A stretch of DNA of 64,000 bases, taken from Alkalihalophilus marmarensis DSM 21297 (GTDB lineage: Bacteria; Bacillota; Bacilli; Bacillales; Bacillaceae_D). Below are positions 54,179 to 62,500 of this stretch, piece by piece. Made by a program: the position numbers and the translations under genes. The stretch is taken from NCBI RefSeq assembly GCF_000474275.2, contig NZ_ATAE01000003.1, positions 179,831-243,830 on the forward strand. The letters run 5' to 3'. Numbering within the stretch: position 1 is the stretch's first letter; every line of letters begins with the position of its first letter. Under the pieces are notes generated by a model. The model saw nothing but the letters and a program-made list of their open reading frames with translations. It made no database searches and was not told the DNA's origin.

Positions 54179-55243
54179 TTATTCTACTTTTATCGTAATT
54201 TGATCAACAGCATTATACCCATAGCCTTTCCGGTTCCAAAAAGGGGATTCAGGTTGTGTGCGCTTATTCGAATCAGTTGCACGGCTCATAATTGTATACT
54301 CTTTCTTAGCTGTAAAGGGATAAGTGAGAGACCATTGAGACAGGCTGAACTCCTGACCGTTATCTACAGAAGCAGGCATCCAGCTCTCTCCTCCGTCCAC
54401 ACTGACTTCCACTTTCTTGATTACCCCATCCCCTGTCCAGGCGATCCCTTTGATCGTATGTTTCCCGGTATCTACTATGTCTCTGTCTAAAGGATATTGA
54501 ATCGTTGAATTAACATTGATGGTTGTGACTGGAAAAGCGTCTTCATCATTGTCTAGATTTGGATAATACATATAATCGATTGTCTGGAAAGGTCCTGCAA
54601 AAGATGCTGATATGACCGTTATTTGTTTTACCCATTTTACAGAAGCCATTGCATACCAGCCAGGTACAATTAAGCGGATAGGATAGCCGTGTTTAAAAGG
54701 AAGAGGCTGATCATTGTATGAATAAGCGATTAATGTATCAGGATGCAGCGCCTTCTTTAATGGCAGGCTTCGCATGTATGCATACACATTATCTAAATCT
54801 GAACGATATCCATCATCATAACCCTCGATGACTACTTCTTGTGAATTTGAATCTATGTTTGCTTTTTCTAATAAAGTTTTAAGCGCGACACCTTTAAAGC
54901 GACCAACACTCATCGCTCCTTTTTCCCACTGTTCTCCAAATACTTTAGGCCTGAATAAGCTTCTCTTATTTCCTGCGCATTCCATAACGACTTCCACTGT
55001 TTTTGAGGGAAGGGCGAGCAGCTCTTCAATGGAGAAGGCAATAGGTTTTTTTACAGAGCCATTTACGGAAATCCAGAAGTTAGCATAGTTAAAGGGTGGG
55101 TAAGAAAAATGGTTACGTTTATAAAAAAGGGAGGCTGGCGTCTGTTTATTGGAAAGAAAATGTATGGGTGATTCTTGATTTTCAGGGTACAGCTTTTTCG
55201 TTGTTAGTGATGGTTTGGCGATGGGGTCGTTCTCATTTGTCAT
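54179..55243 (-). CDS. Molybdopterin-dependent oxidoreductase (sulfite oxidase type)
   Basis: 354 residues with no signal peptide. N-terminal Moco domain (about 55-215) with the molybdenum-ligating Cys in VVMECAGNKRSLF (about residue 91) and PFKHGYPIRLIVPGWYAMAS, KWVKQI. A C-terminal Mo-co dimerisation immunoglobulin-like domain (about 245-354; VKKVEVSVDGGESW form, here GVIKKVEVSVDGGESWMPA). It oxidises sulfite or a related compound. The lack of a twin-arginine signal suggests a cytoplasmic location. SD GAGGGGA. Confidence 0.87.
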   Translation of the reverse strand: MTNENDPIAKPSLTTKKLYPENQESPIHFLSNKQTPASLFYKRNHFSYPPFNYANFWISVNGSVKKPIAFSIEELLALPSKTVEVVMECAGNKRSLFRPKVFGEQWEKGAMSVGRFKGVALKTLLEKANIDSNSQEVVIEGYDDGYRSDLDNVYAYMRSLPLKKALHPDTLIAYSYNDQPLPFKHGYPIRLIVPGWYAMASVKWVKQITVISASFAGPFQTIDYMYYPNLDNDEDAFPVTTINVNSTIQYPLDRDIVDTGKHTIKGIAWTGDGVIKKVEVSVDGGESWMPASVDNGQEFSLSQWSLTYPFTAKKEYTIMSRATDSNKRTQPESPFWNRKGYGYNAVDQITIKVE

Positions 55244-55504
55244 ATATTTATCCCCTCCTCATAAGTGCTATGTACATCATATGGATGAAGGTCTTTAAAT
55301 ATTCGTATAACCTGTCTATAAAAGTAGGTCATTTTACTAAAAGGAGCTTACATAAGTTGATTATTCATGCCTGTGGATGCATATTCATTCAGTACGAAAG
55401 TACCCTTTTTTTGAAATTAAGAAGCATACATTTCGAATTTCGGAAGATTCTGCTATATTTGAAACCATAAATCTATAATTGTATGGGAGAGGAAGGGCGA
55501 TTCT

Positions 55505-58231
55505 ATGAAACTAAGAAAGATATTGATCAGCTGGCTAGCAATTGCTATGGTGCTGTCAGTTGCTTATCCTGCTTCATTACCAGCCGCAGAACAGAGCTCG
55601 GTAGAGGTTGATCATGTAATTGAATTAGATGTAAGTCAATCACTTTTTTCACTAACAGAAACGCGTACAACAGAAGTCCGGGCGACATTTAATGAAGAGG
55701 TAGATCCTGAGCAAATTGACGTACAGTTTGGCGGGAAGGATTTATCAGAGTGGCGTAAATGGACAGGTTCGTCGAATTATGATGGTGATCCATTTATTAA
55801 TGTAATAGAAGGACCTGCTGTAGTAGAAGGTACAAATGAAGTGACGGCAACGATTGAATTTGGACTGCCTTTTAATCGTACAGATCTCTCTAACCGGACG
55901 ATTCGAGTCCAATATCAAGATTTAATTGGAGAGTATGAACTATCACTAGTGAATCATGCAACAGGCGAGAAGGCTGCTACCACTGTCCAGCTGAATGTAT
56001 ATGATGAATTCTTATTTTATGATGAATTAAAGCCTGCAATTGATCAAGTGTTTGAGGAAGCAAAGGCTGATACAGATAATACCCGCTATTTGGATTACCA
56101 AAAGGTAGGGGAGTCGGCTGAAGGTCGCGATATTCATTTTGTTGTGTTAGCAAGAGATGAAGCTGCAGTTGATACATACTTAAATGAAACGCTGCCACAA
56201 GCATTAGAAGATCCTGCGAGCTTAATAGGAAAGCTTGAAAATGGAACAATGGGAGACTATCAGCTTCCGATTTGGTTTAATAATATTCACCCTGATGAAG
56301 TAGAAGGGGTTGATGCACAAGTTGAACTATTGAAGAAGTTTGCACTAGAAGAGGAAGTGACATTTACGAATACAGATGAGGATGGAAACGAAGAGCCTGT
56401 TTCATTAAATATGGATGAGGTACTTAATAATGTAATCTTCTTATATATGTTCACAAGCAACCCAGACGGCCGTGTGGCTAACACGCGTGCAAACGCTGAC
56501 GGGTTTGACTTGAACAGAGATAATGCGTATCAAACACAAGTAGAGACCCAGCAGGTAAATGAATTGATCTCAACTTGGACGCCGCTGTCCTTTGTTGATA
56601 TGCATGGCTATGTAAACGGCTTTTTAATTGAGCCAGGTACACCGCCGCATAACCCTAACTTTGAATATGACCTATTAATTCATAATATGATGGACCAAGC
56701 ACATGCAATGGGGCATGCGGGTGTTGGGAATTCAAATTTAACAGATTACTTCATTGCCCAGCTTGAATGGGAAGACGGCTGGGACGATATGACCCCTGCC
56801 TACACTGCGATCTATGCTATGCTTCATGGCTCGCTTGGCCACACAATTGAAGTGCCGACATTAAGCCAGGATTCATTGCATGCTATGGTCGGTGTTGGAC
56901 TTGGCTCCACATACTTTGTGACAGAGAATAAGGACGATCTTTTTAAACAGCAGCTTGAAATCTTTAAACGAGGAGTTAATGGTGAAGATAATCGAGCTGT
57001 TGATGAGTATTTTGTTAATGCAGCCGGGGAAGAAATAGGACGCGTCCGTCATGGGCATGACAGCTTCTTCCCAGATTATTATGTAATTCCGACAAATAAG
57101 GAGCACCAGAAAAACGTATTAGAAGCACATAAAATGGCTGAATACTTGCTTCGTAATGGTGTGAAAGTAGAAGAAACAACACGCCCTGTACATCTACAAG
57201 GCGAAACGTATCCTAAAGGAACATTTGTTATCCCAATGAACCAAGCTAAAAGAGGACTCGCTAATGCAGTGCTCTATCAAGGAGATAATGTTTCAGACTG
57301 GAATGCGATGTATGATCCGGTAGTCGTAAACTTTCCTGCCCTTCGAGGATTCGACCAGCTTGAGGTAAGAGAAGAAGGCGTGTTCACGGGAGTCACTCAA
57401 GAAATGGCTGAAGTCAACTTGCCAACTGGTGAATTGAGGAGCAATGCACCTAAGCAAGTGGTTAGATCAACTTCAAATGATACGGTAAAACTTATTAATG
57501 CCCTCCTAAATGAAGGGAAAAAGGTTGAAGTGGCAATTGAGAGTAAAGGGAATATTTCTCGCGGTGATTACATTATTTCTACTCAGGATCTACGAAGCTA
57601 TAAATCTGCCTTCTATTTTGAAGCTCACCCAGCTGGTAACGGTAAGGGAGTAGAGACAAAGCAGGTTGTACAGCCAAAGGTTGCAGCTACAGGTTCAAAC
57701 CAGTTGAATTTCTCTTTAAGACAATTAGGGTTTACACTAGTTAACCCTGAAAATGCAGACGTCATTGTTAGTGATACGGCTAATTTTAATAACCAACTGG
57801 CTGAAGGAAAGACCTTTATCGGGATTGGTGGTAATGCATTAAGATCTGTATATGATAGTGGAGTATTAGAAGGATATGAATATAAGCAAACAAGAGGTAC
57901 TCATGAAGGGCTTGTCAAAACAAACGTGAATCCGCATAAGTTGACTGCAGGATATGAGGCCAATGAACTTCTTTATGTAACGACAGGATCTTATATAACC
58001 GAAGTTCCTGAAAGTGCAGAAGTGCTGCTAACTTTTAGTGAAGCTGAAGATTTCTATGTGTCAGGTTGGTGGCCTGGACATGCTGGGGCAAAAGGGCAAA
58101 CAATGGCCTTTACCTCAGAGGTTAATGGAACCACTTATACATTATTTGCAAATGACCTGGCGTTCAGAGCACATACTGAACACAGTTACCGACTGTTAGC
58201 AAATAGTATTTTTGATGCAACTGTAAACTAA
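55505..58231 (+). CDS. Secreted M14-family zinc carboxypeptidase
   Basis: 908 residues with a Sec signal (about 1-28, ending YPASLPAAE). An Ig-like N-terminal part (about 35-165), then the M14 catalytic domain (about 170-500). Zinc ligands are H-x-x-E in NNIHPDEVEG (about 261-264) and His in SFVDMHGY (about 366). Substrate residues are in SNPDGRVANTRANADGFDLN with NR, and the catalytic Glu is in GHTIEVPTLS. The C-terminal 350 residues (glutamine amidotransferase-like beta/alpha region) are of unknown role. It probably degrades peptides outside the cell. Confidence 0.85.
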   Translation: MKLRKILISWLAIAMVLSVAYPASLPAAEQSSVEVDHVIELDVSQSLFSLTETRTTEVRATFNEEVDPEQIDVQFGGKDLSEWRKWTGSSNYDGDPFINVIEGPAVVEGTNEVTATIEFGLPFNRTDLSNRTIRVQYQDLIGEYELSLVNHATGEKAATTVQLNVYDEFLFYDELKPAIDQVFEEAKADTDNTRYLDYQKVGESAEGRDIHFVVLARDEAAVDTYLNETLPQALEDPASLIGKLENGTMGDYQLPIWFNNIHPDEVEGVDAQVELLKKFALEEEVTFTNTDEDGNEEPVSLNMDEVLNNVIFLYMFTSNPDGRVANTRANADGFDLNRDNAYQTQVETQQVNELISTWTPLSFVDMHGYVNGFLIEPGTPPHNPNFEYDLLIHNMMDQAHAMGHAGVGNSNLTDYFIAQLEWEDGWDDMTPAYTAIYAMLHGSLGHTIEVPTLSQDSLHAMVGVGLGSTYFVTENKDDLFKQQLEIFKRGVNGEDNRAVDEYFVNAAGEEIGRVRHGHDSFFPDYYVIPTNKEHQKNVLEAHKMAEYLLRNGVKVEETTRPVHLQGETYPKGTFVIPMNQAKRGLANAVLYQGDNVSDWNAMYDPVVVNFPALRGFDQLEVREEGVFTGVTQEMAEVNLPTGELRSNAPKQVVRSTSNDTVKLINALLNEGKKVEVAIESKGNISRGDYIISTQDLRSYKSAFYFEAHPAGNGKGVETKQVVQPKVAATGSNQLNFSLRQLGFTLVNPENADVIVSDTANFNNQLAEGKTFIGIGGNALRSVYDSGVLEGYEYKQTRGTHEGLVKTNVNPHKLTAGYEANELLYVTTGSYITEVPESAEVLLTFSEAEDFYVSGWWPGHAGAKGQTMAFTSEVNGTTYTLFANDLAFRAHTEHSYRLLANSIFDATVN

Positions 58232-58237
58232 AATTAA

Positions 58238-58274
58238 AACCTCACCAGAGAGAACATCTCTGGTGAGGTTTTTT
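58238..58274 (+). terminator. Terminator of the M14 gene
   Basis: A 14-bp stem aacctcaccagaga / tctctggtgaggtt and TTTT beyond. Confidence 0.92.
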
Positions 58275-58312
58275 GCGAAAAAAACAAGCAGGGAGAAATC
58301 TCTACTTGTCAT

Positions 58313-58486
58313 TTATTTATATTCTTCTACGTACCAATGATGGCTTGGTTCTGTGTTGGAATTAAGTTTCTGGGCAAAAAGCTCTGCTTCTGTGACGTCT
58401 ATGAAAATCTTTTCTTTGGTGCTGCTAGAATCTTTTAAAGCTTCTAACATTTTTTCTGTACCTGTACCTCTTACTAGCTTGAACAA
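58313..58486 (-). CDS. Small soluble protein, 57 aa
   Basis: Starts at TTG 58486, 8 nt behind GAGGAG; a longer frame to 58507 would overlap that box. The sequence (MFKLVRGTGTEKMLEALKDS; FIDVTEAELFAQKLNSN; SHHWYVEEYK) is mixed alpha/beta with no membrane helix. I do not recognise a family. Convergent with the M14 gene. Confidence 0.55.
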   Translation of the reverse strand: MFKLVRGTGTEKMLEALKDSSSTKEKIFIDVTEAELFAQKLNSNTEPSHHWYVEEYK

Positions 58487-58604
58487 GTGATCAACTCCTC
58501 TCACCAATTCAGCTGTTCATTTAAGCTGTACACTGATTGTCGCATACATTCCGATAAGATGATACATTTATTGCTAAAAAGTTTCGGATTGTGTATGAAA
58601 AGGG

Positions 58605-59225
58605 TTAAAACGTCCCTAAACGGTCGAAAGGATAGAATCTTGCTATGACTTTTCCCGTCACATGATCAATTGGAACAGGACCAATCTCCCGGCTGTCAGT
58701 ACTTCTGTTTCGATTATCTCCCATTACAAAGACATGATCGTCAGGAACAATCACCTCACTAAAATCATGATAAATAGATTCATAAATATACTCTTCTTCT
58801 AAACGAACCCCATTTTTATATACAAAGCCGCCTTCTATGGCAATGCGATCCCCAGGTTCGCCAATGACCCGTTTCACCCAATTATGGCGAGAATCTACTT
58901 GTCGATCTATAAAAGCGGCAAGCATTGGACTTTCTGCAAATGAATCCATTAATGTTCGCTCATCATCTATCCGGCTGTCTACAATGACAATTTCTCCTGC
59001 TTTAGGAGACTTTCCGAGAAGGTAGGGAGTCTTAAAAGCAAAAACCCGGTCACCAGCTTTTTGCTGATCATAATGATCCAAGCCTTCTAATGTAGGTTCC
59101 ATTGAGCTCCCATCTACTGTAAATGGCTGGATAACAAAAACGCTAAGAGCAACAGCTAAGACTAGGGCAAGCACAATGGCTTTTGTCCAGCTCATTATTT
59201 CATAAATGAATTTTTTTACAAACAT
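58605..59225 (-). CDS. Type I signal peptidase
   Basis: 206 residues. An N-terminal membrane anchor (about 14-35, AIVLALVLAVALSVFVIQPF), catalytic Ser in VDGSSMEPTL (about 41) and Lys in NWVKRVIGEPGD (about 116), then box E GDNRNRSTDSREIGPV. It removes signal peptides on the outer face. It is somewhat longer than B. subtilis SipS between Ser and Lys (an insertion around LGKSPKAGE..DDERTLMDSFAE). It lies next to secreted peptidase genes. Confidence 0.95.
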   Translation of the reverse strand: MFVKKFIYEIMSWTKAIVLALVLAVALSVFVIQPFTVDGSSMEPTLEGLDHYDQQKAGDRVFAFKTPYLLGKSPKAGEIVIVDSRIDDERTLMDSFAESPMLAAFIDRQVDSRHNWVKRVIGEPGDRIAIEGGFVYKNGVRLEEEYIYESIYHDFSEVIVPDDHVFVMGDNRNRSTDSREIGPVPIDHVTGKVIARFYPFDRLGTF

Positions 59226-59326
59226 TCGATATCAACATCCTTTAATAAATGTTCTCTCTCTATTGTAATCGAACGACTATATTTTGTCAGTTTAATTGTG
59301 ATAAGGTTATCAATGGAGGGGTAGTA

Positions 59327-59497
59327 ATGAATCGTAACTATATTTCAATTTTATTTTTTTTAGCAGCCTTTACAGCAGTAGTAATGGCTGGCACAACTGC
59401 TGTTGCAGGCGATTTAAGTTTAGTGGCGTTGACGGTGATTGCCTCAATCTCTGCAGTGATTGGTGGAATCATTGGTTATTATTTATTTATAAAGTAG
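59327..59497 (+). CDS. Small membrane protein, 56 aa, two spans
   Basis: ATG 59327 follows GGAGGGG; a longer frame from 59249 lacks a ribosome site. Two helices: YISILFFLAAFTAVVMAGTT (about 5-25) and ALTVIASISAVIGGIIGYYL (about 34-53). The plan is similar to DUF5325/YlaF-type proteins of Bacillus, but this is not certain. Confidence 0.65.
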   Translation: MNRNYISILFFLAAFTAVVMAGTTAVAGDLSLVALTVIASISAVIGGIIGYYLFIK

Positions 59498-59517
59498 GGC
59501 ATTTGGGAGGAACTTAA

Positions 59518-59775
59518 ATGGAATTACTTTTGACATTATTCCTTATAAGCGGAATTATATTTTCTGTTTTCTATATACAGAAGAAGAGAAGAGAGCACCA
59601 CATTACAGGCTGGAAATCACTCATCACCTCTGTCTGTTTTATCATTATTGCTTTAATTAATGCAGGAGCGAATCTATTTGGCATGCTGGGACTGATCAGC
59701 TGGGGATTAACTATCTTCCTCTTGTTAATGGGAGCGTATTTTACAAAGTATCTGCCAGCACCTCAAGAAAGGTGA
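59518..59775 (+). CDS. Small membrane protein, 85 aa, three spans
   Basis: TTGGGAGGAAC precedes ATG. Three hydrophobic helices (about 3-19, 32-52 and 54-74) separated by a basic loop QKKRREHH. It lies 20 bp after the 56-residue protein and is probably co-transcribed with it. No family is recognised. Confidence 0.65.
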   Translation: MELLLTLFLISGIIFSVFYIQKKRREHHITGWKSLITSVCFIIIALINAGANLFGMLGLISWGLTIFLLLMGAYFTKYLPAPQER

Positions 59776-59828
59776 AGGAACAATGAGGAAGAAAAATATG
59801 ACTTCTAGATCTACTAGAGTATCATGAG

Positions 59829-59863
59829 TAAAAAACAGTGCCTGTTAAAAGACACTGTTTTTT
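59829..59863. terminator. Bidirectional terminator
   Basis: Arms aaaaacagtg / cactgttttt; T runs on both strands. It separates the small membrane genes from the convergent diguanylate cyclase gene. Confidence 0.85.
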
Positions 59864-61406
59864 ATGCTGTCTTATATTGATTACGCCCTTGATCTTTAGC
59901 CTTATACAAGGCTGCATCTACTCGGTTAAGAAATTGGTCAATCTCTTCTTCATATGAATCACAGTAAAAACCGATTCCTGCAGAAAAGGTAATTACTCTG
60001 CCAGCAGGTGAAATGGTATCTTGCAAGAAACCTTTTAAACGCTTTGCAACATCTATGGCATCTTGTGTTCCGGCTTCAGGGAGGATGATCATAAATTCTT
60101 CCCCGCCAAATCTCCCGCAGACGTCTTTCTCTCTAGTAATTCTTTGCATTGCTTCTGCAAAAAAGACAAGGGTTTCATCTCCTGTTTTGTGGCCAAGTGT
60201 ATCATTGACTGTTTTAAAGTGATCAATATCAATTAAAATAATTGAAAAATGCATTTGTTCTTGTAAAGCCTGAAGGGTCTTAATAAGAGCCCGACGATTT
60301 GCAAGACCTGTAAGCGGGTCTGTTAATGCTTCTTTTGTGGCAGATTGGAGTTGAGACTCCTGGTTTTGAATATAGTCTTTAAATGTTTGATTTAGCTGTT
60401 CGGCTTCAAAATACCAGGTTGGAATTTTTGTTTCATTTACTGTACTTTTATTCTCTTTTAACTTATAGGTTTGCATAGCTAACTGCTGGAGCGGATAAGC
60501 AATTCGATTGGCAAACATACGAGCGAGAAGGAAAGTGAGGAGAACAAATGGTATAGAATAGAACATCATTTTCTTAATTGTTCCTAACACTGGTTCCATA
60601 ATAACCTCATATGGAGTTTGTGATACGATCCCCCAATTGCTAGAAGGGATATGTGTAAATCCGGCTAACATATCAATTTCTTTAGTGTTTGTGACTTTCA
60701 TCGCACCGCTTTCACCATTCATAAGCTTTTTAACCACCGGGTTATCACTAACGACCTCTCCAATCCTATTGCGATCTGCGTGATAAATAATGGAACCATG
60801 CTGATCGACAACATAAACATAGGATCCATCCTGTGAAAAGTGTTCACCAAGAACTGTTTCAATGATGTTGTGATCTTGTAAGTAAATCACCCCAGCAAGC
60901 AGCCCATAATAATTGCCTTCGTGATCTTGAAGCGGGCTTGAAATAAGTAGAATTTTTTGCCCAACAACCCCGTCATATAAATCTGAAATAAGTGTTTCTT
61001 TTTTTTCGAGTGCTTCTGTAATTCCGACAGAGTGAACATGAAAACCGATAACATCTAATGCAGGAGCTGACGTCAAAACTTTAGCTTCCTCATTAATAAC
61101 AGCTATGGAATTAAAATAATTGCTGCTTCTTAAATATTGATAAAGGGCTTTTGTTAGGCCTTCTTCATCACTAAGTAAGGGCACCATATCAATCGCTCTC
61201 AGTGATAAACTCTCCTTCATTGATTCAAAAGACTGATCTGTGATTTGAGCAAGTTTTTCAGAGTAAACTCTATTAATTTCCATTGTATGATTTATTGCAT
61301 TCTCTTTGGTTACAAAGTAACTTACCAACAATGTGCTGCTAAGCAGCCCGAACATAGTTAAACATAACAATGTCAGGATCCAAAATCGTAAACTTTTTTT
61401 TAACAT
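59862..61406 (-). CDS. Membrane-bound diguanylate cyclase (dCache-GGDEF)
   Basis: 514 residues. N-terminal span (about 8-32), an extracellular double-Cache sensor (about 35-280; YVYVVDQHGSIIYHADRNRI), a second span (about 282-300), a HAMP-like linker and a C-terminal GGDEF domain (about 350-514). The active site GRFGGEEFMIILPEAG is intact, and the inhibitory site RxxD lies five residues before it (REKD). It should therefore make cyclic di-GMP, with product feedback, in response to an outside ligand. No effector gene is adjacent. Confidence 0.92.
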   Translation of the reverse strand: MLKKSLRFWILTLLCLTMFGLLSSTLLVSYFVTKENAINHTMEINRVYSEKLAQITDQSFESMKESLSLRAIDMVPLLSDEEGLTKALYQYLRSSNYFNSIAVINEEAKVLTSAPALDVIGFHVHSVGITEALEKKETLISDLYDGVVGQKILLISSPLQDHEGNYYGLLAGVIYLQDHNIIETVLGEHFSQDGSYVYVVDQHGSIIYHADRNRIGEVVSDNPVVKKLMNGESGAMKVTNTKEIDMLAGFTHIPSSNWGIVSQTPYEVIMEPVLGTIKKMMFYSIPFVLLTFLLARMFANRIAYPLQQLAMQTYKLKENKSTVNETKIPTWYFEAEQLNQTFKDYIQNQESQLQSATKEALTDPLTGLANRRALIKTLQALQEQMHFSIILIDIDHFKTVNDTLGHKTGDETLVFFAEAMQRITREKDVCGRFGGEEFMIILPEAGTQDAIDVAKRLKGFLQDTISPAGRVITFSAGIGFYCDSYEEEIDQFLNRVDAALYKAKDQGRNQYKTA

Positions 61407-61549
61407 AAATGCCTCTCAACTATAAATATAAGTTCTTATAAAATGGTGATCTTTGTCTTGTGTCTTGTCACCTATAACGTATCATGATTCTGACTTTATT
61501 CCTACCATAAAATTGAAGGTTTTTAGGAAAGTGCGAATAGGGGCTGATT

Positions 61550-61915
61550 ATGAAAGATATTAGGAAAGGTGCTGACAGGTTAAAGTCGGCAGAACTGGCT
61601 TCTTTATGGGCACAATATGTAAGTGATAGTGCAAGCAGATGTATGCTGCTTTACTTTAAGGAAGTAGTAAAGACAAGGAAGTCAAGAATGATGTTCTATG
61701 TATCAAGCTTAAATTCATTAGGGATTGAGTTTTACGGAACTGCGGTTTCACAAAGTCCAAGAATTGATTTAAGAGCAATGTATAATAAAATGCTGATGGA
61801 TGTACAGTTATATGCAGAAGACGGGGCAAATTTAATGATTAAAAACAAATGGTTAGAGCAGCCTCCTCTAGCATTTGATCGGAAAGACCTAGCAGATGAG
61901 AACAAACGATCCTAG
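61550..61915 (+). CDS. DUF3231-like protein, shortened
   Basis: 121 residues. The start (LKSAELASLWAQYVSDSASR) and end (SPRIDLRAMYNKMLMDVQLY; DGANLMIKNKWLEQPP) match the two ends of a DUF3231 repeat, a four-helix ferritin-like unit of Bacillus proteins usually about 165 residues per repeat. About 50 residues in the middle seem to be missing, so it may be an internal-deletion derivative or a minimal form. The function of the family is unknown. SD AGGGGC. Confidence 0.55.
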   Translation: MKDIRKGADRLKSAELASLWAQYVSDSASRCMLLYFKEVVKTRKSRMMFYVSSLNSLGIEFYGTAVSQSPRIDLRAMYNKMLMDVQLYAEDGANLMIKNKWLEQPPLAFDRKDLADENKRS

Positions 61916-61932
61916 TAATGAGAACATCTGTT

Positions 61933-61941
61933 TGGTATAAT
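61933..61941 (+). promoter_or_regulatory. Promoter of the type I toxin gene
   Basis: An extended -10 (TGG followed by TATAAT) with only a weak -35. The transcript would start near 61948, giving a 5' leader of about 55 nt that carries the long-range pairing arm at 61947-61957. Confidence 0.6.
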
Positions 61942-62003
61942 AAGGTTAGCAACTGCTAGCAAGGTAGCGGCTGAACTCCCGTAGAGAGGGGGTGAGGCTT
62001 ATT

Positions 62004-62111
62004 TTGACGATCTATGAGGCGTTAAGTTTACTGGCCCAATTCTCAAGCATCTTACTTGCTGTGTTAGCACTTACGGTCAGTATCATTGTGAGTCAGCACA
62101 AAAAGAAATAG
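62004..62111 (+). CDS. Putative holin-like type I toxin, 35 aa
   Basis: TTG start (GTG 61992 is in frame but lies in the strong SD GGGGTGAGG). MTIYEALSLLAQFSSILLAV is followed by more hydrophobic residues and a QHKKK tail. The pattern M-T-x-Y-E-A/S-L, one membrane helix and a basic end is that of BsrG, TxpA and the Hol_Tox peptides of Bacillus, which insert in the membrane and stop growth. An antisense RNA is predicted opposite the 3' end. Confidence 0.8.
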   Translation: MTIYEALSLLAQFSSILLAVLALTVSIIVSQHKKK

Positions 62112-62249
62112 CTACCCTGCCGCCAAGTAAGGTGAGCTATTTCAAAACAGCAATATCCAATTGGTCAGCTGCGTATTGCAGCAAGCAGTTGCTAGGACTG
62201 AGTGCATTTGCACTCGGTCTTATTTAGGTTGGATTGTTTTTTCATTTCT
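62099..62249 (-). ncRNA. Predicted antisense antitoxin RNA
   Basis: On the minus strand a TATAAT box (62261-62256) would start an RNA near 62249. It would end at a hairpin (agctattt / aaatagct arms, 62142-62106) followed by C and TTTTT, a proper terminator for this strand. It would overlap the last codons and 3' end of the toxin mRNA, as RatA and SR4 do for TxpA and BsrG. Existence of the RNA is inferred. Confidence 0.55.
62196..62226 (+). terminator. Terminator of the toxin mRNA
   Basis: A 10-bp stem gactgagtgc / gcactcggtc (one G-T pair) with an attt loop, followed by ttattt. Confidence 0.8.
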
Positions 62250-62500
62250 ATTCCTATTATACATGAGGGACAAGGGGTTAAGCAAAGGGAAATGCAGAAT
62301 GAAAATAAGTGAATTTATATGAATAATAATGTGGTCAAACATTACAAAGTATGGGTCTTTTTTATTCTAGGATAATTAGCGATACGAAATAAATTGGTCC
62401 TAGTACCTATGAAGTTAAAGGTATATATTCCCTTATATAATAGTCTGAAATATTGTATGATTCAGAATGTAAACTATTACTATAATGGAGGGAACTGTAA

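Noticed and set aside
55096..55470. A 124-codon plus-strand open frame
   Set aside because: It overlaps the start of the oxidoreductase gene on the opposite strand, has no SD and encodes an improbable composition.
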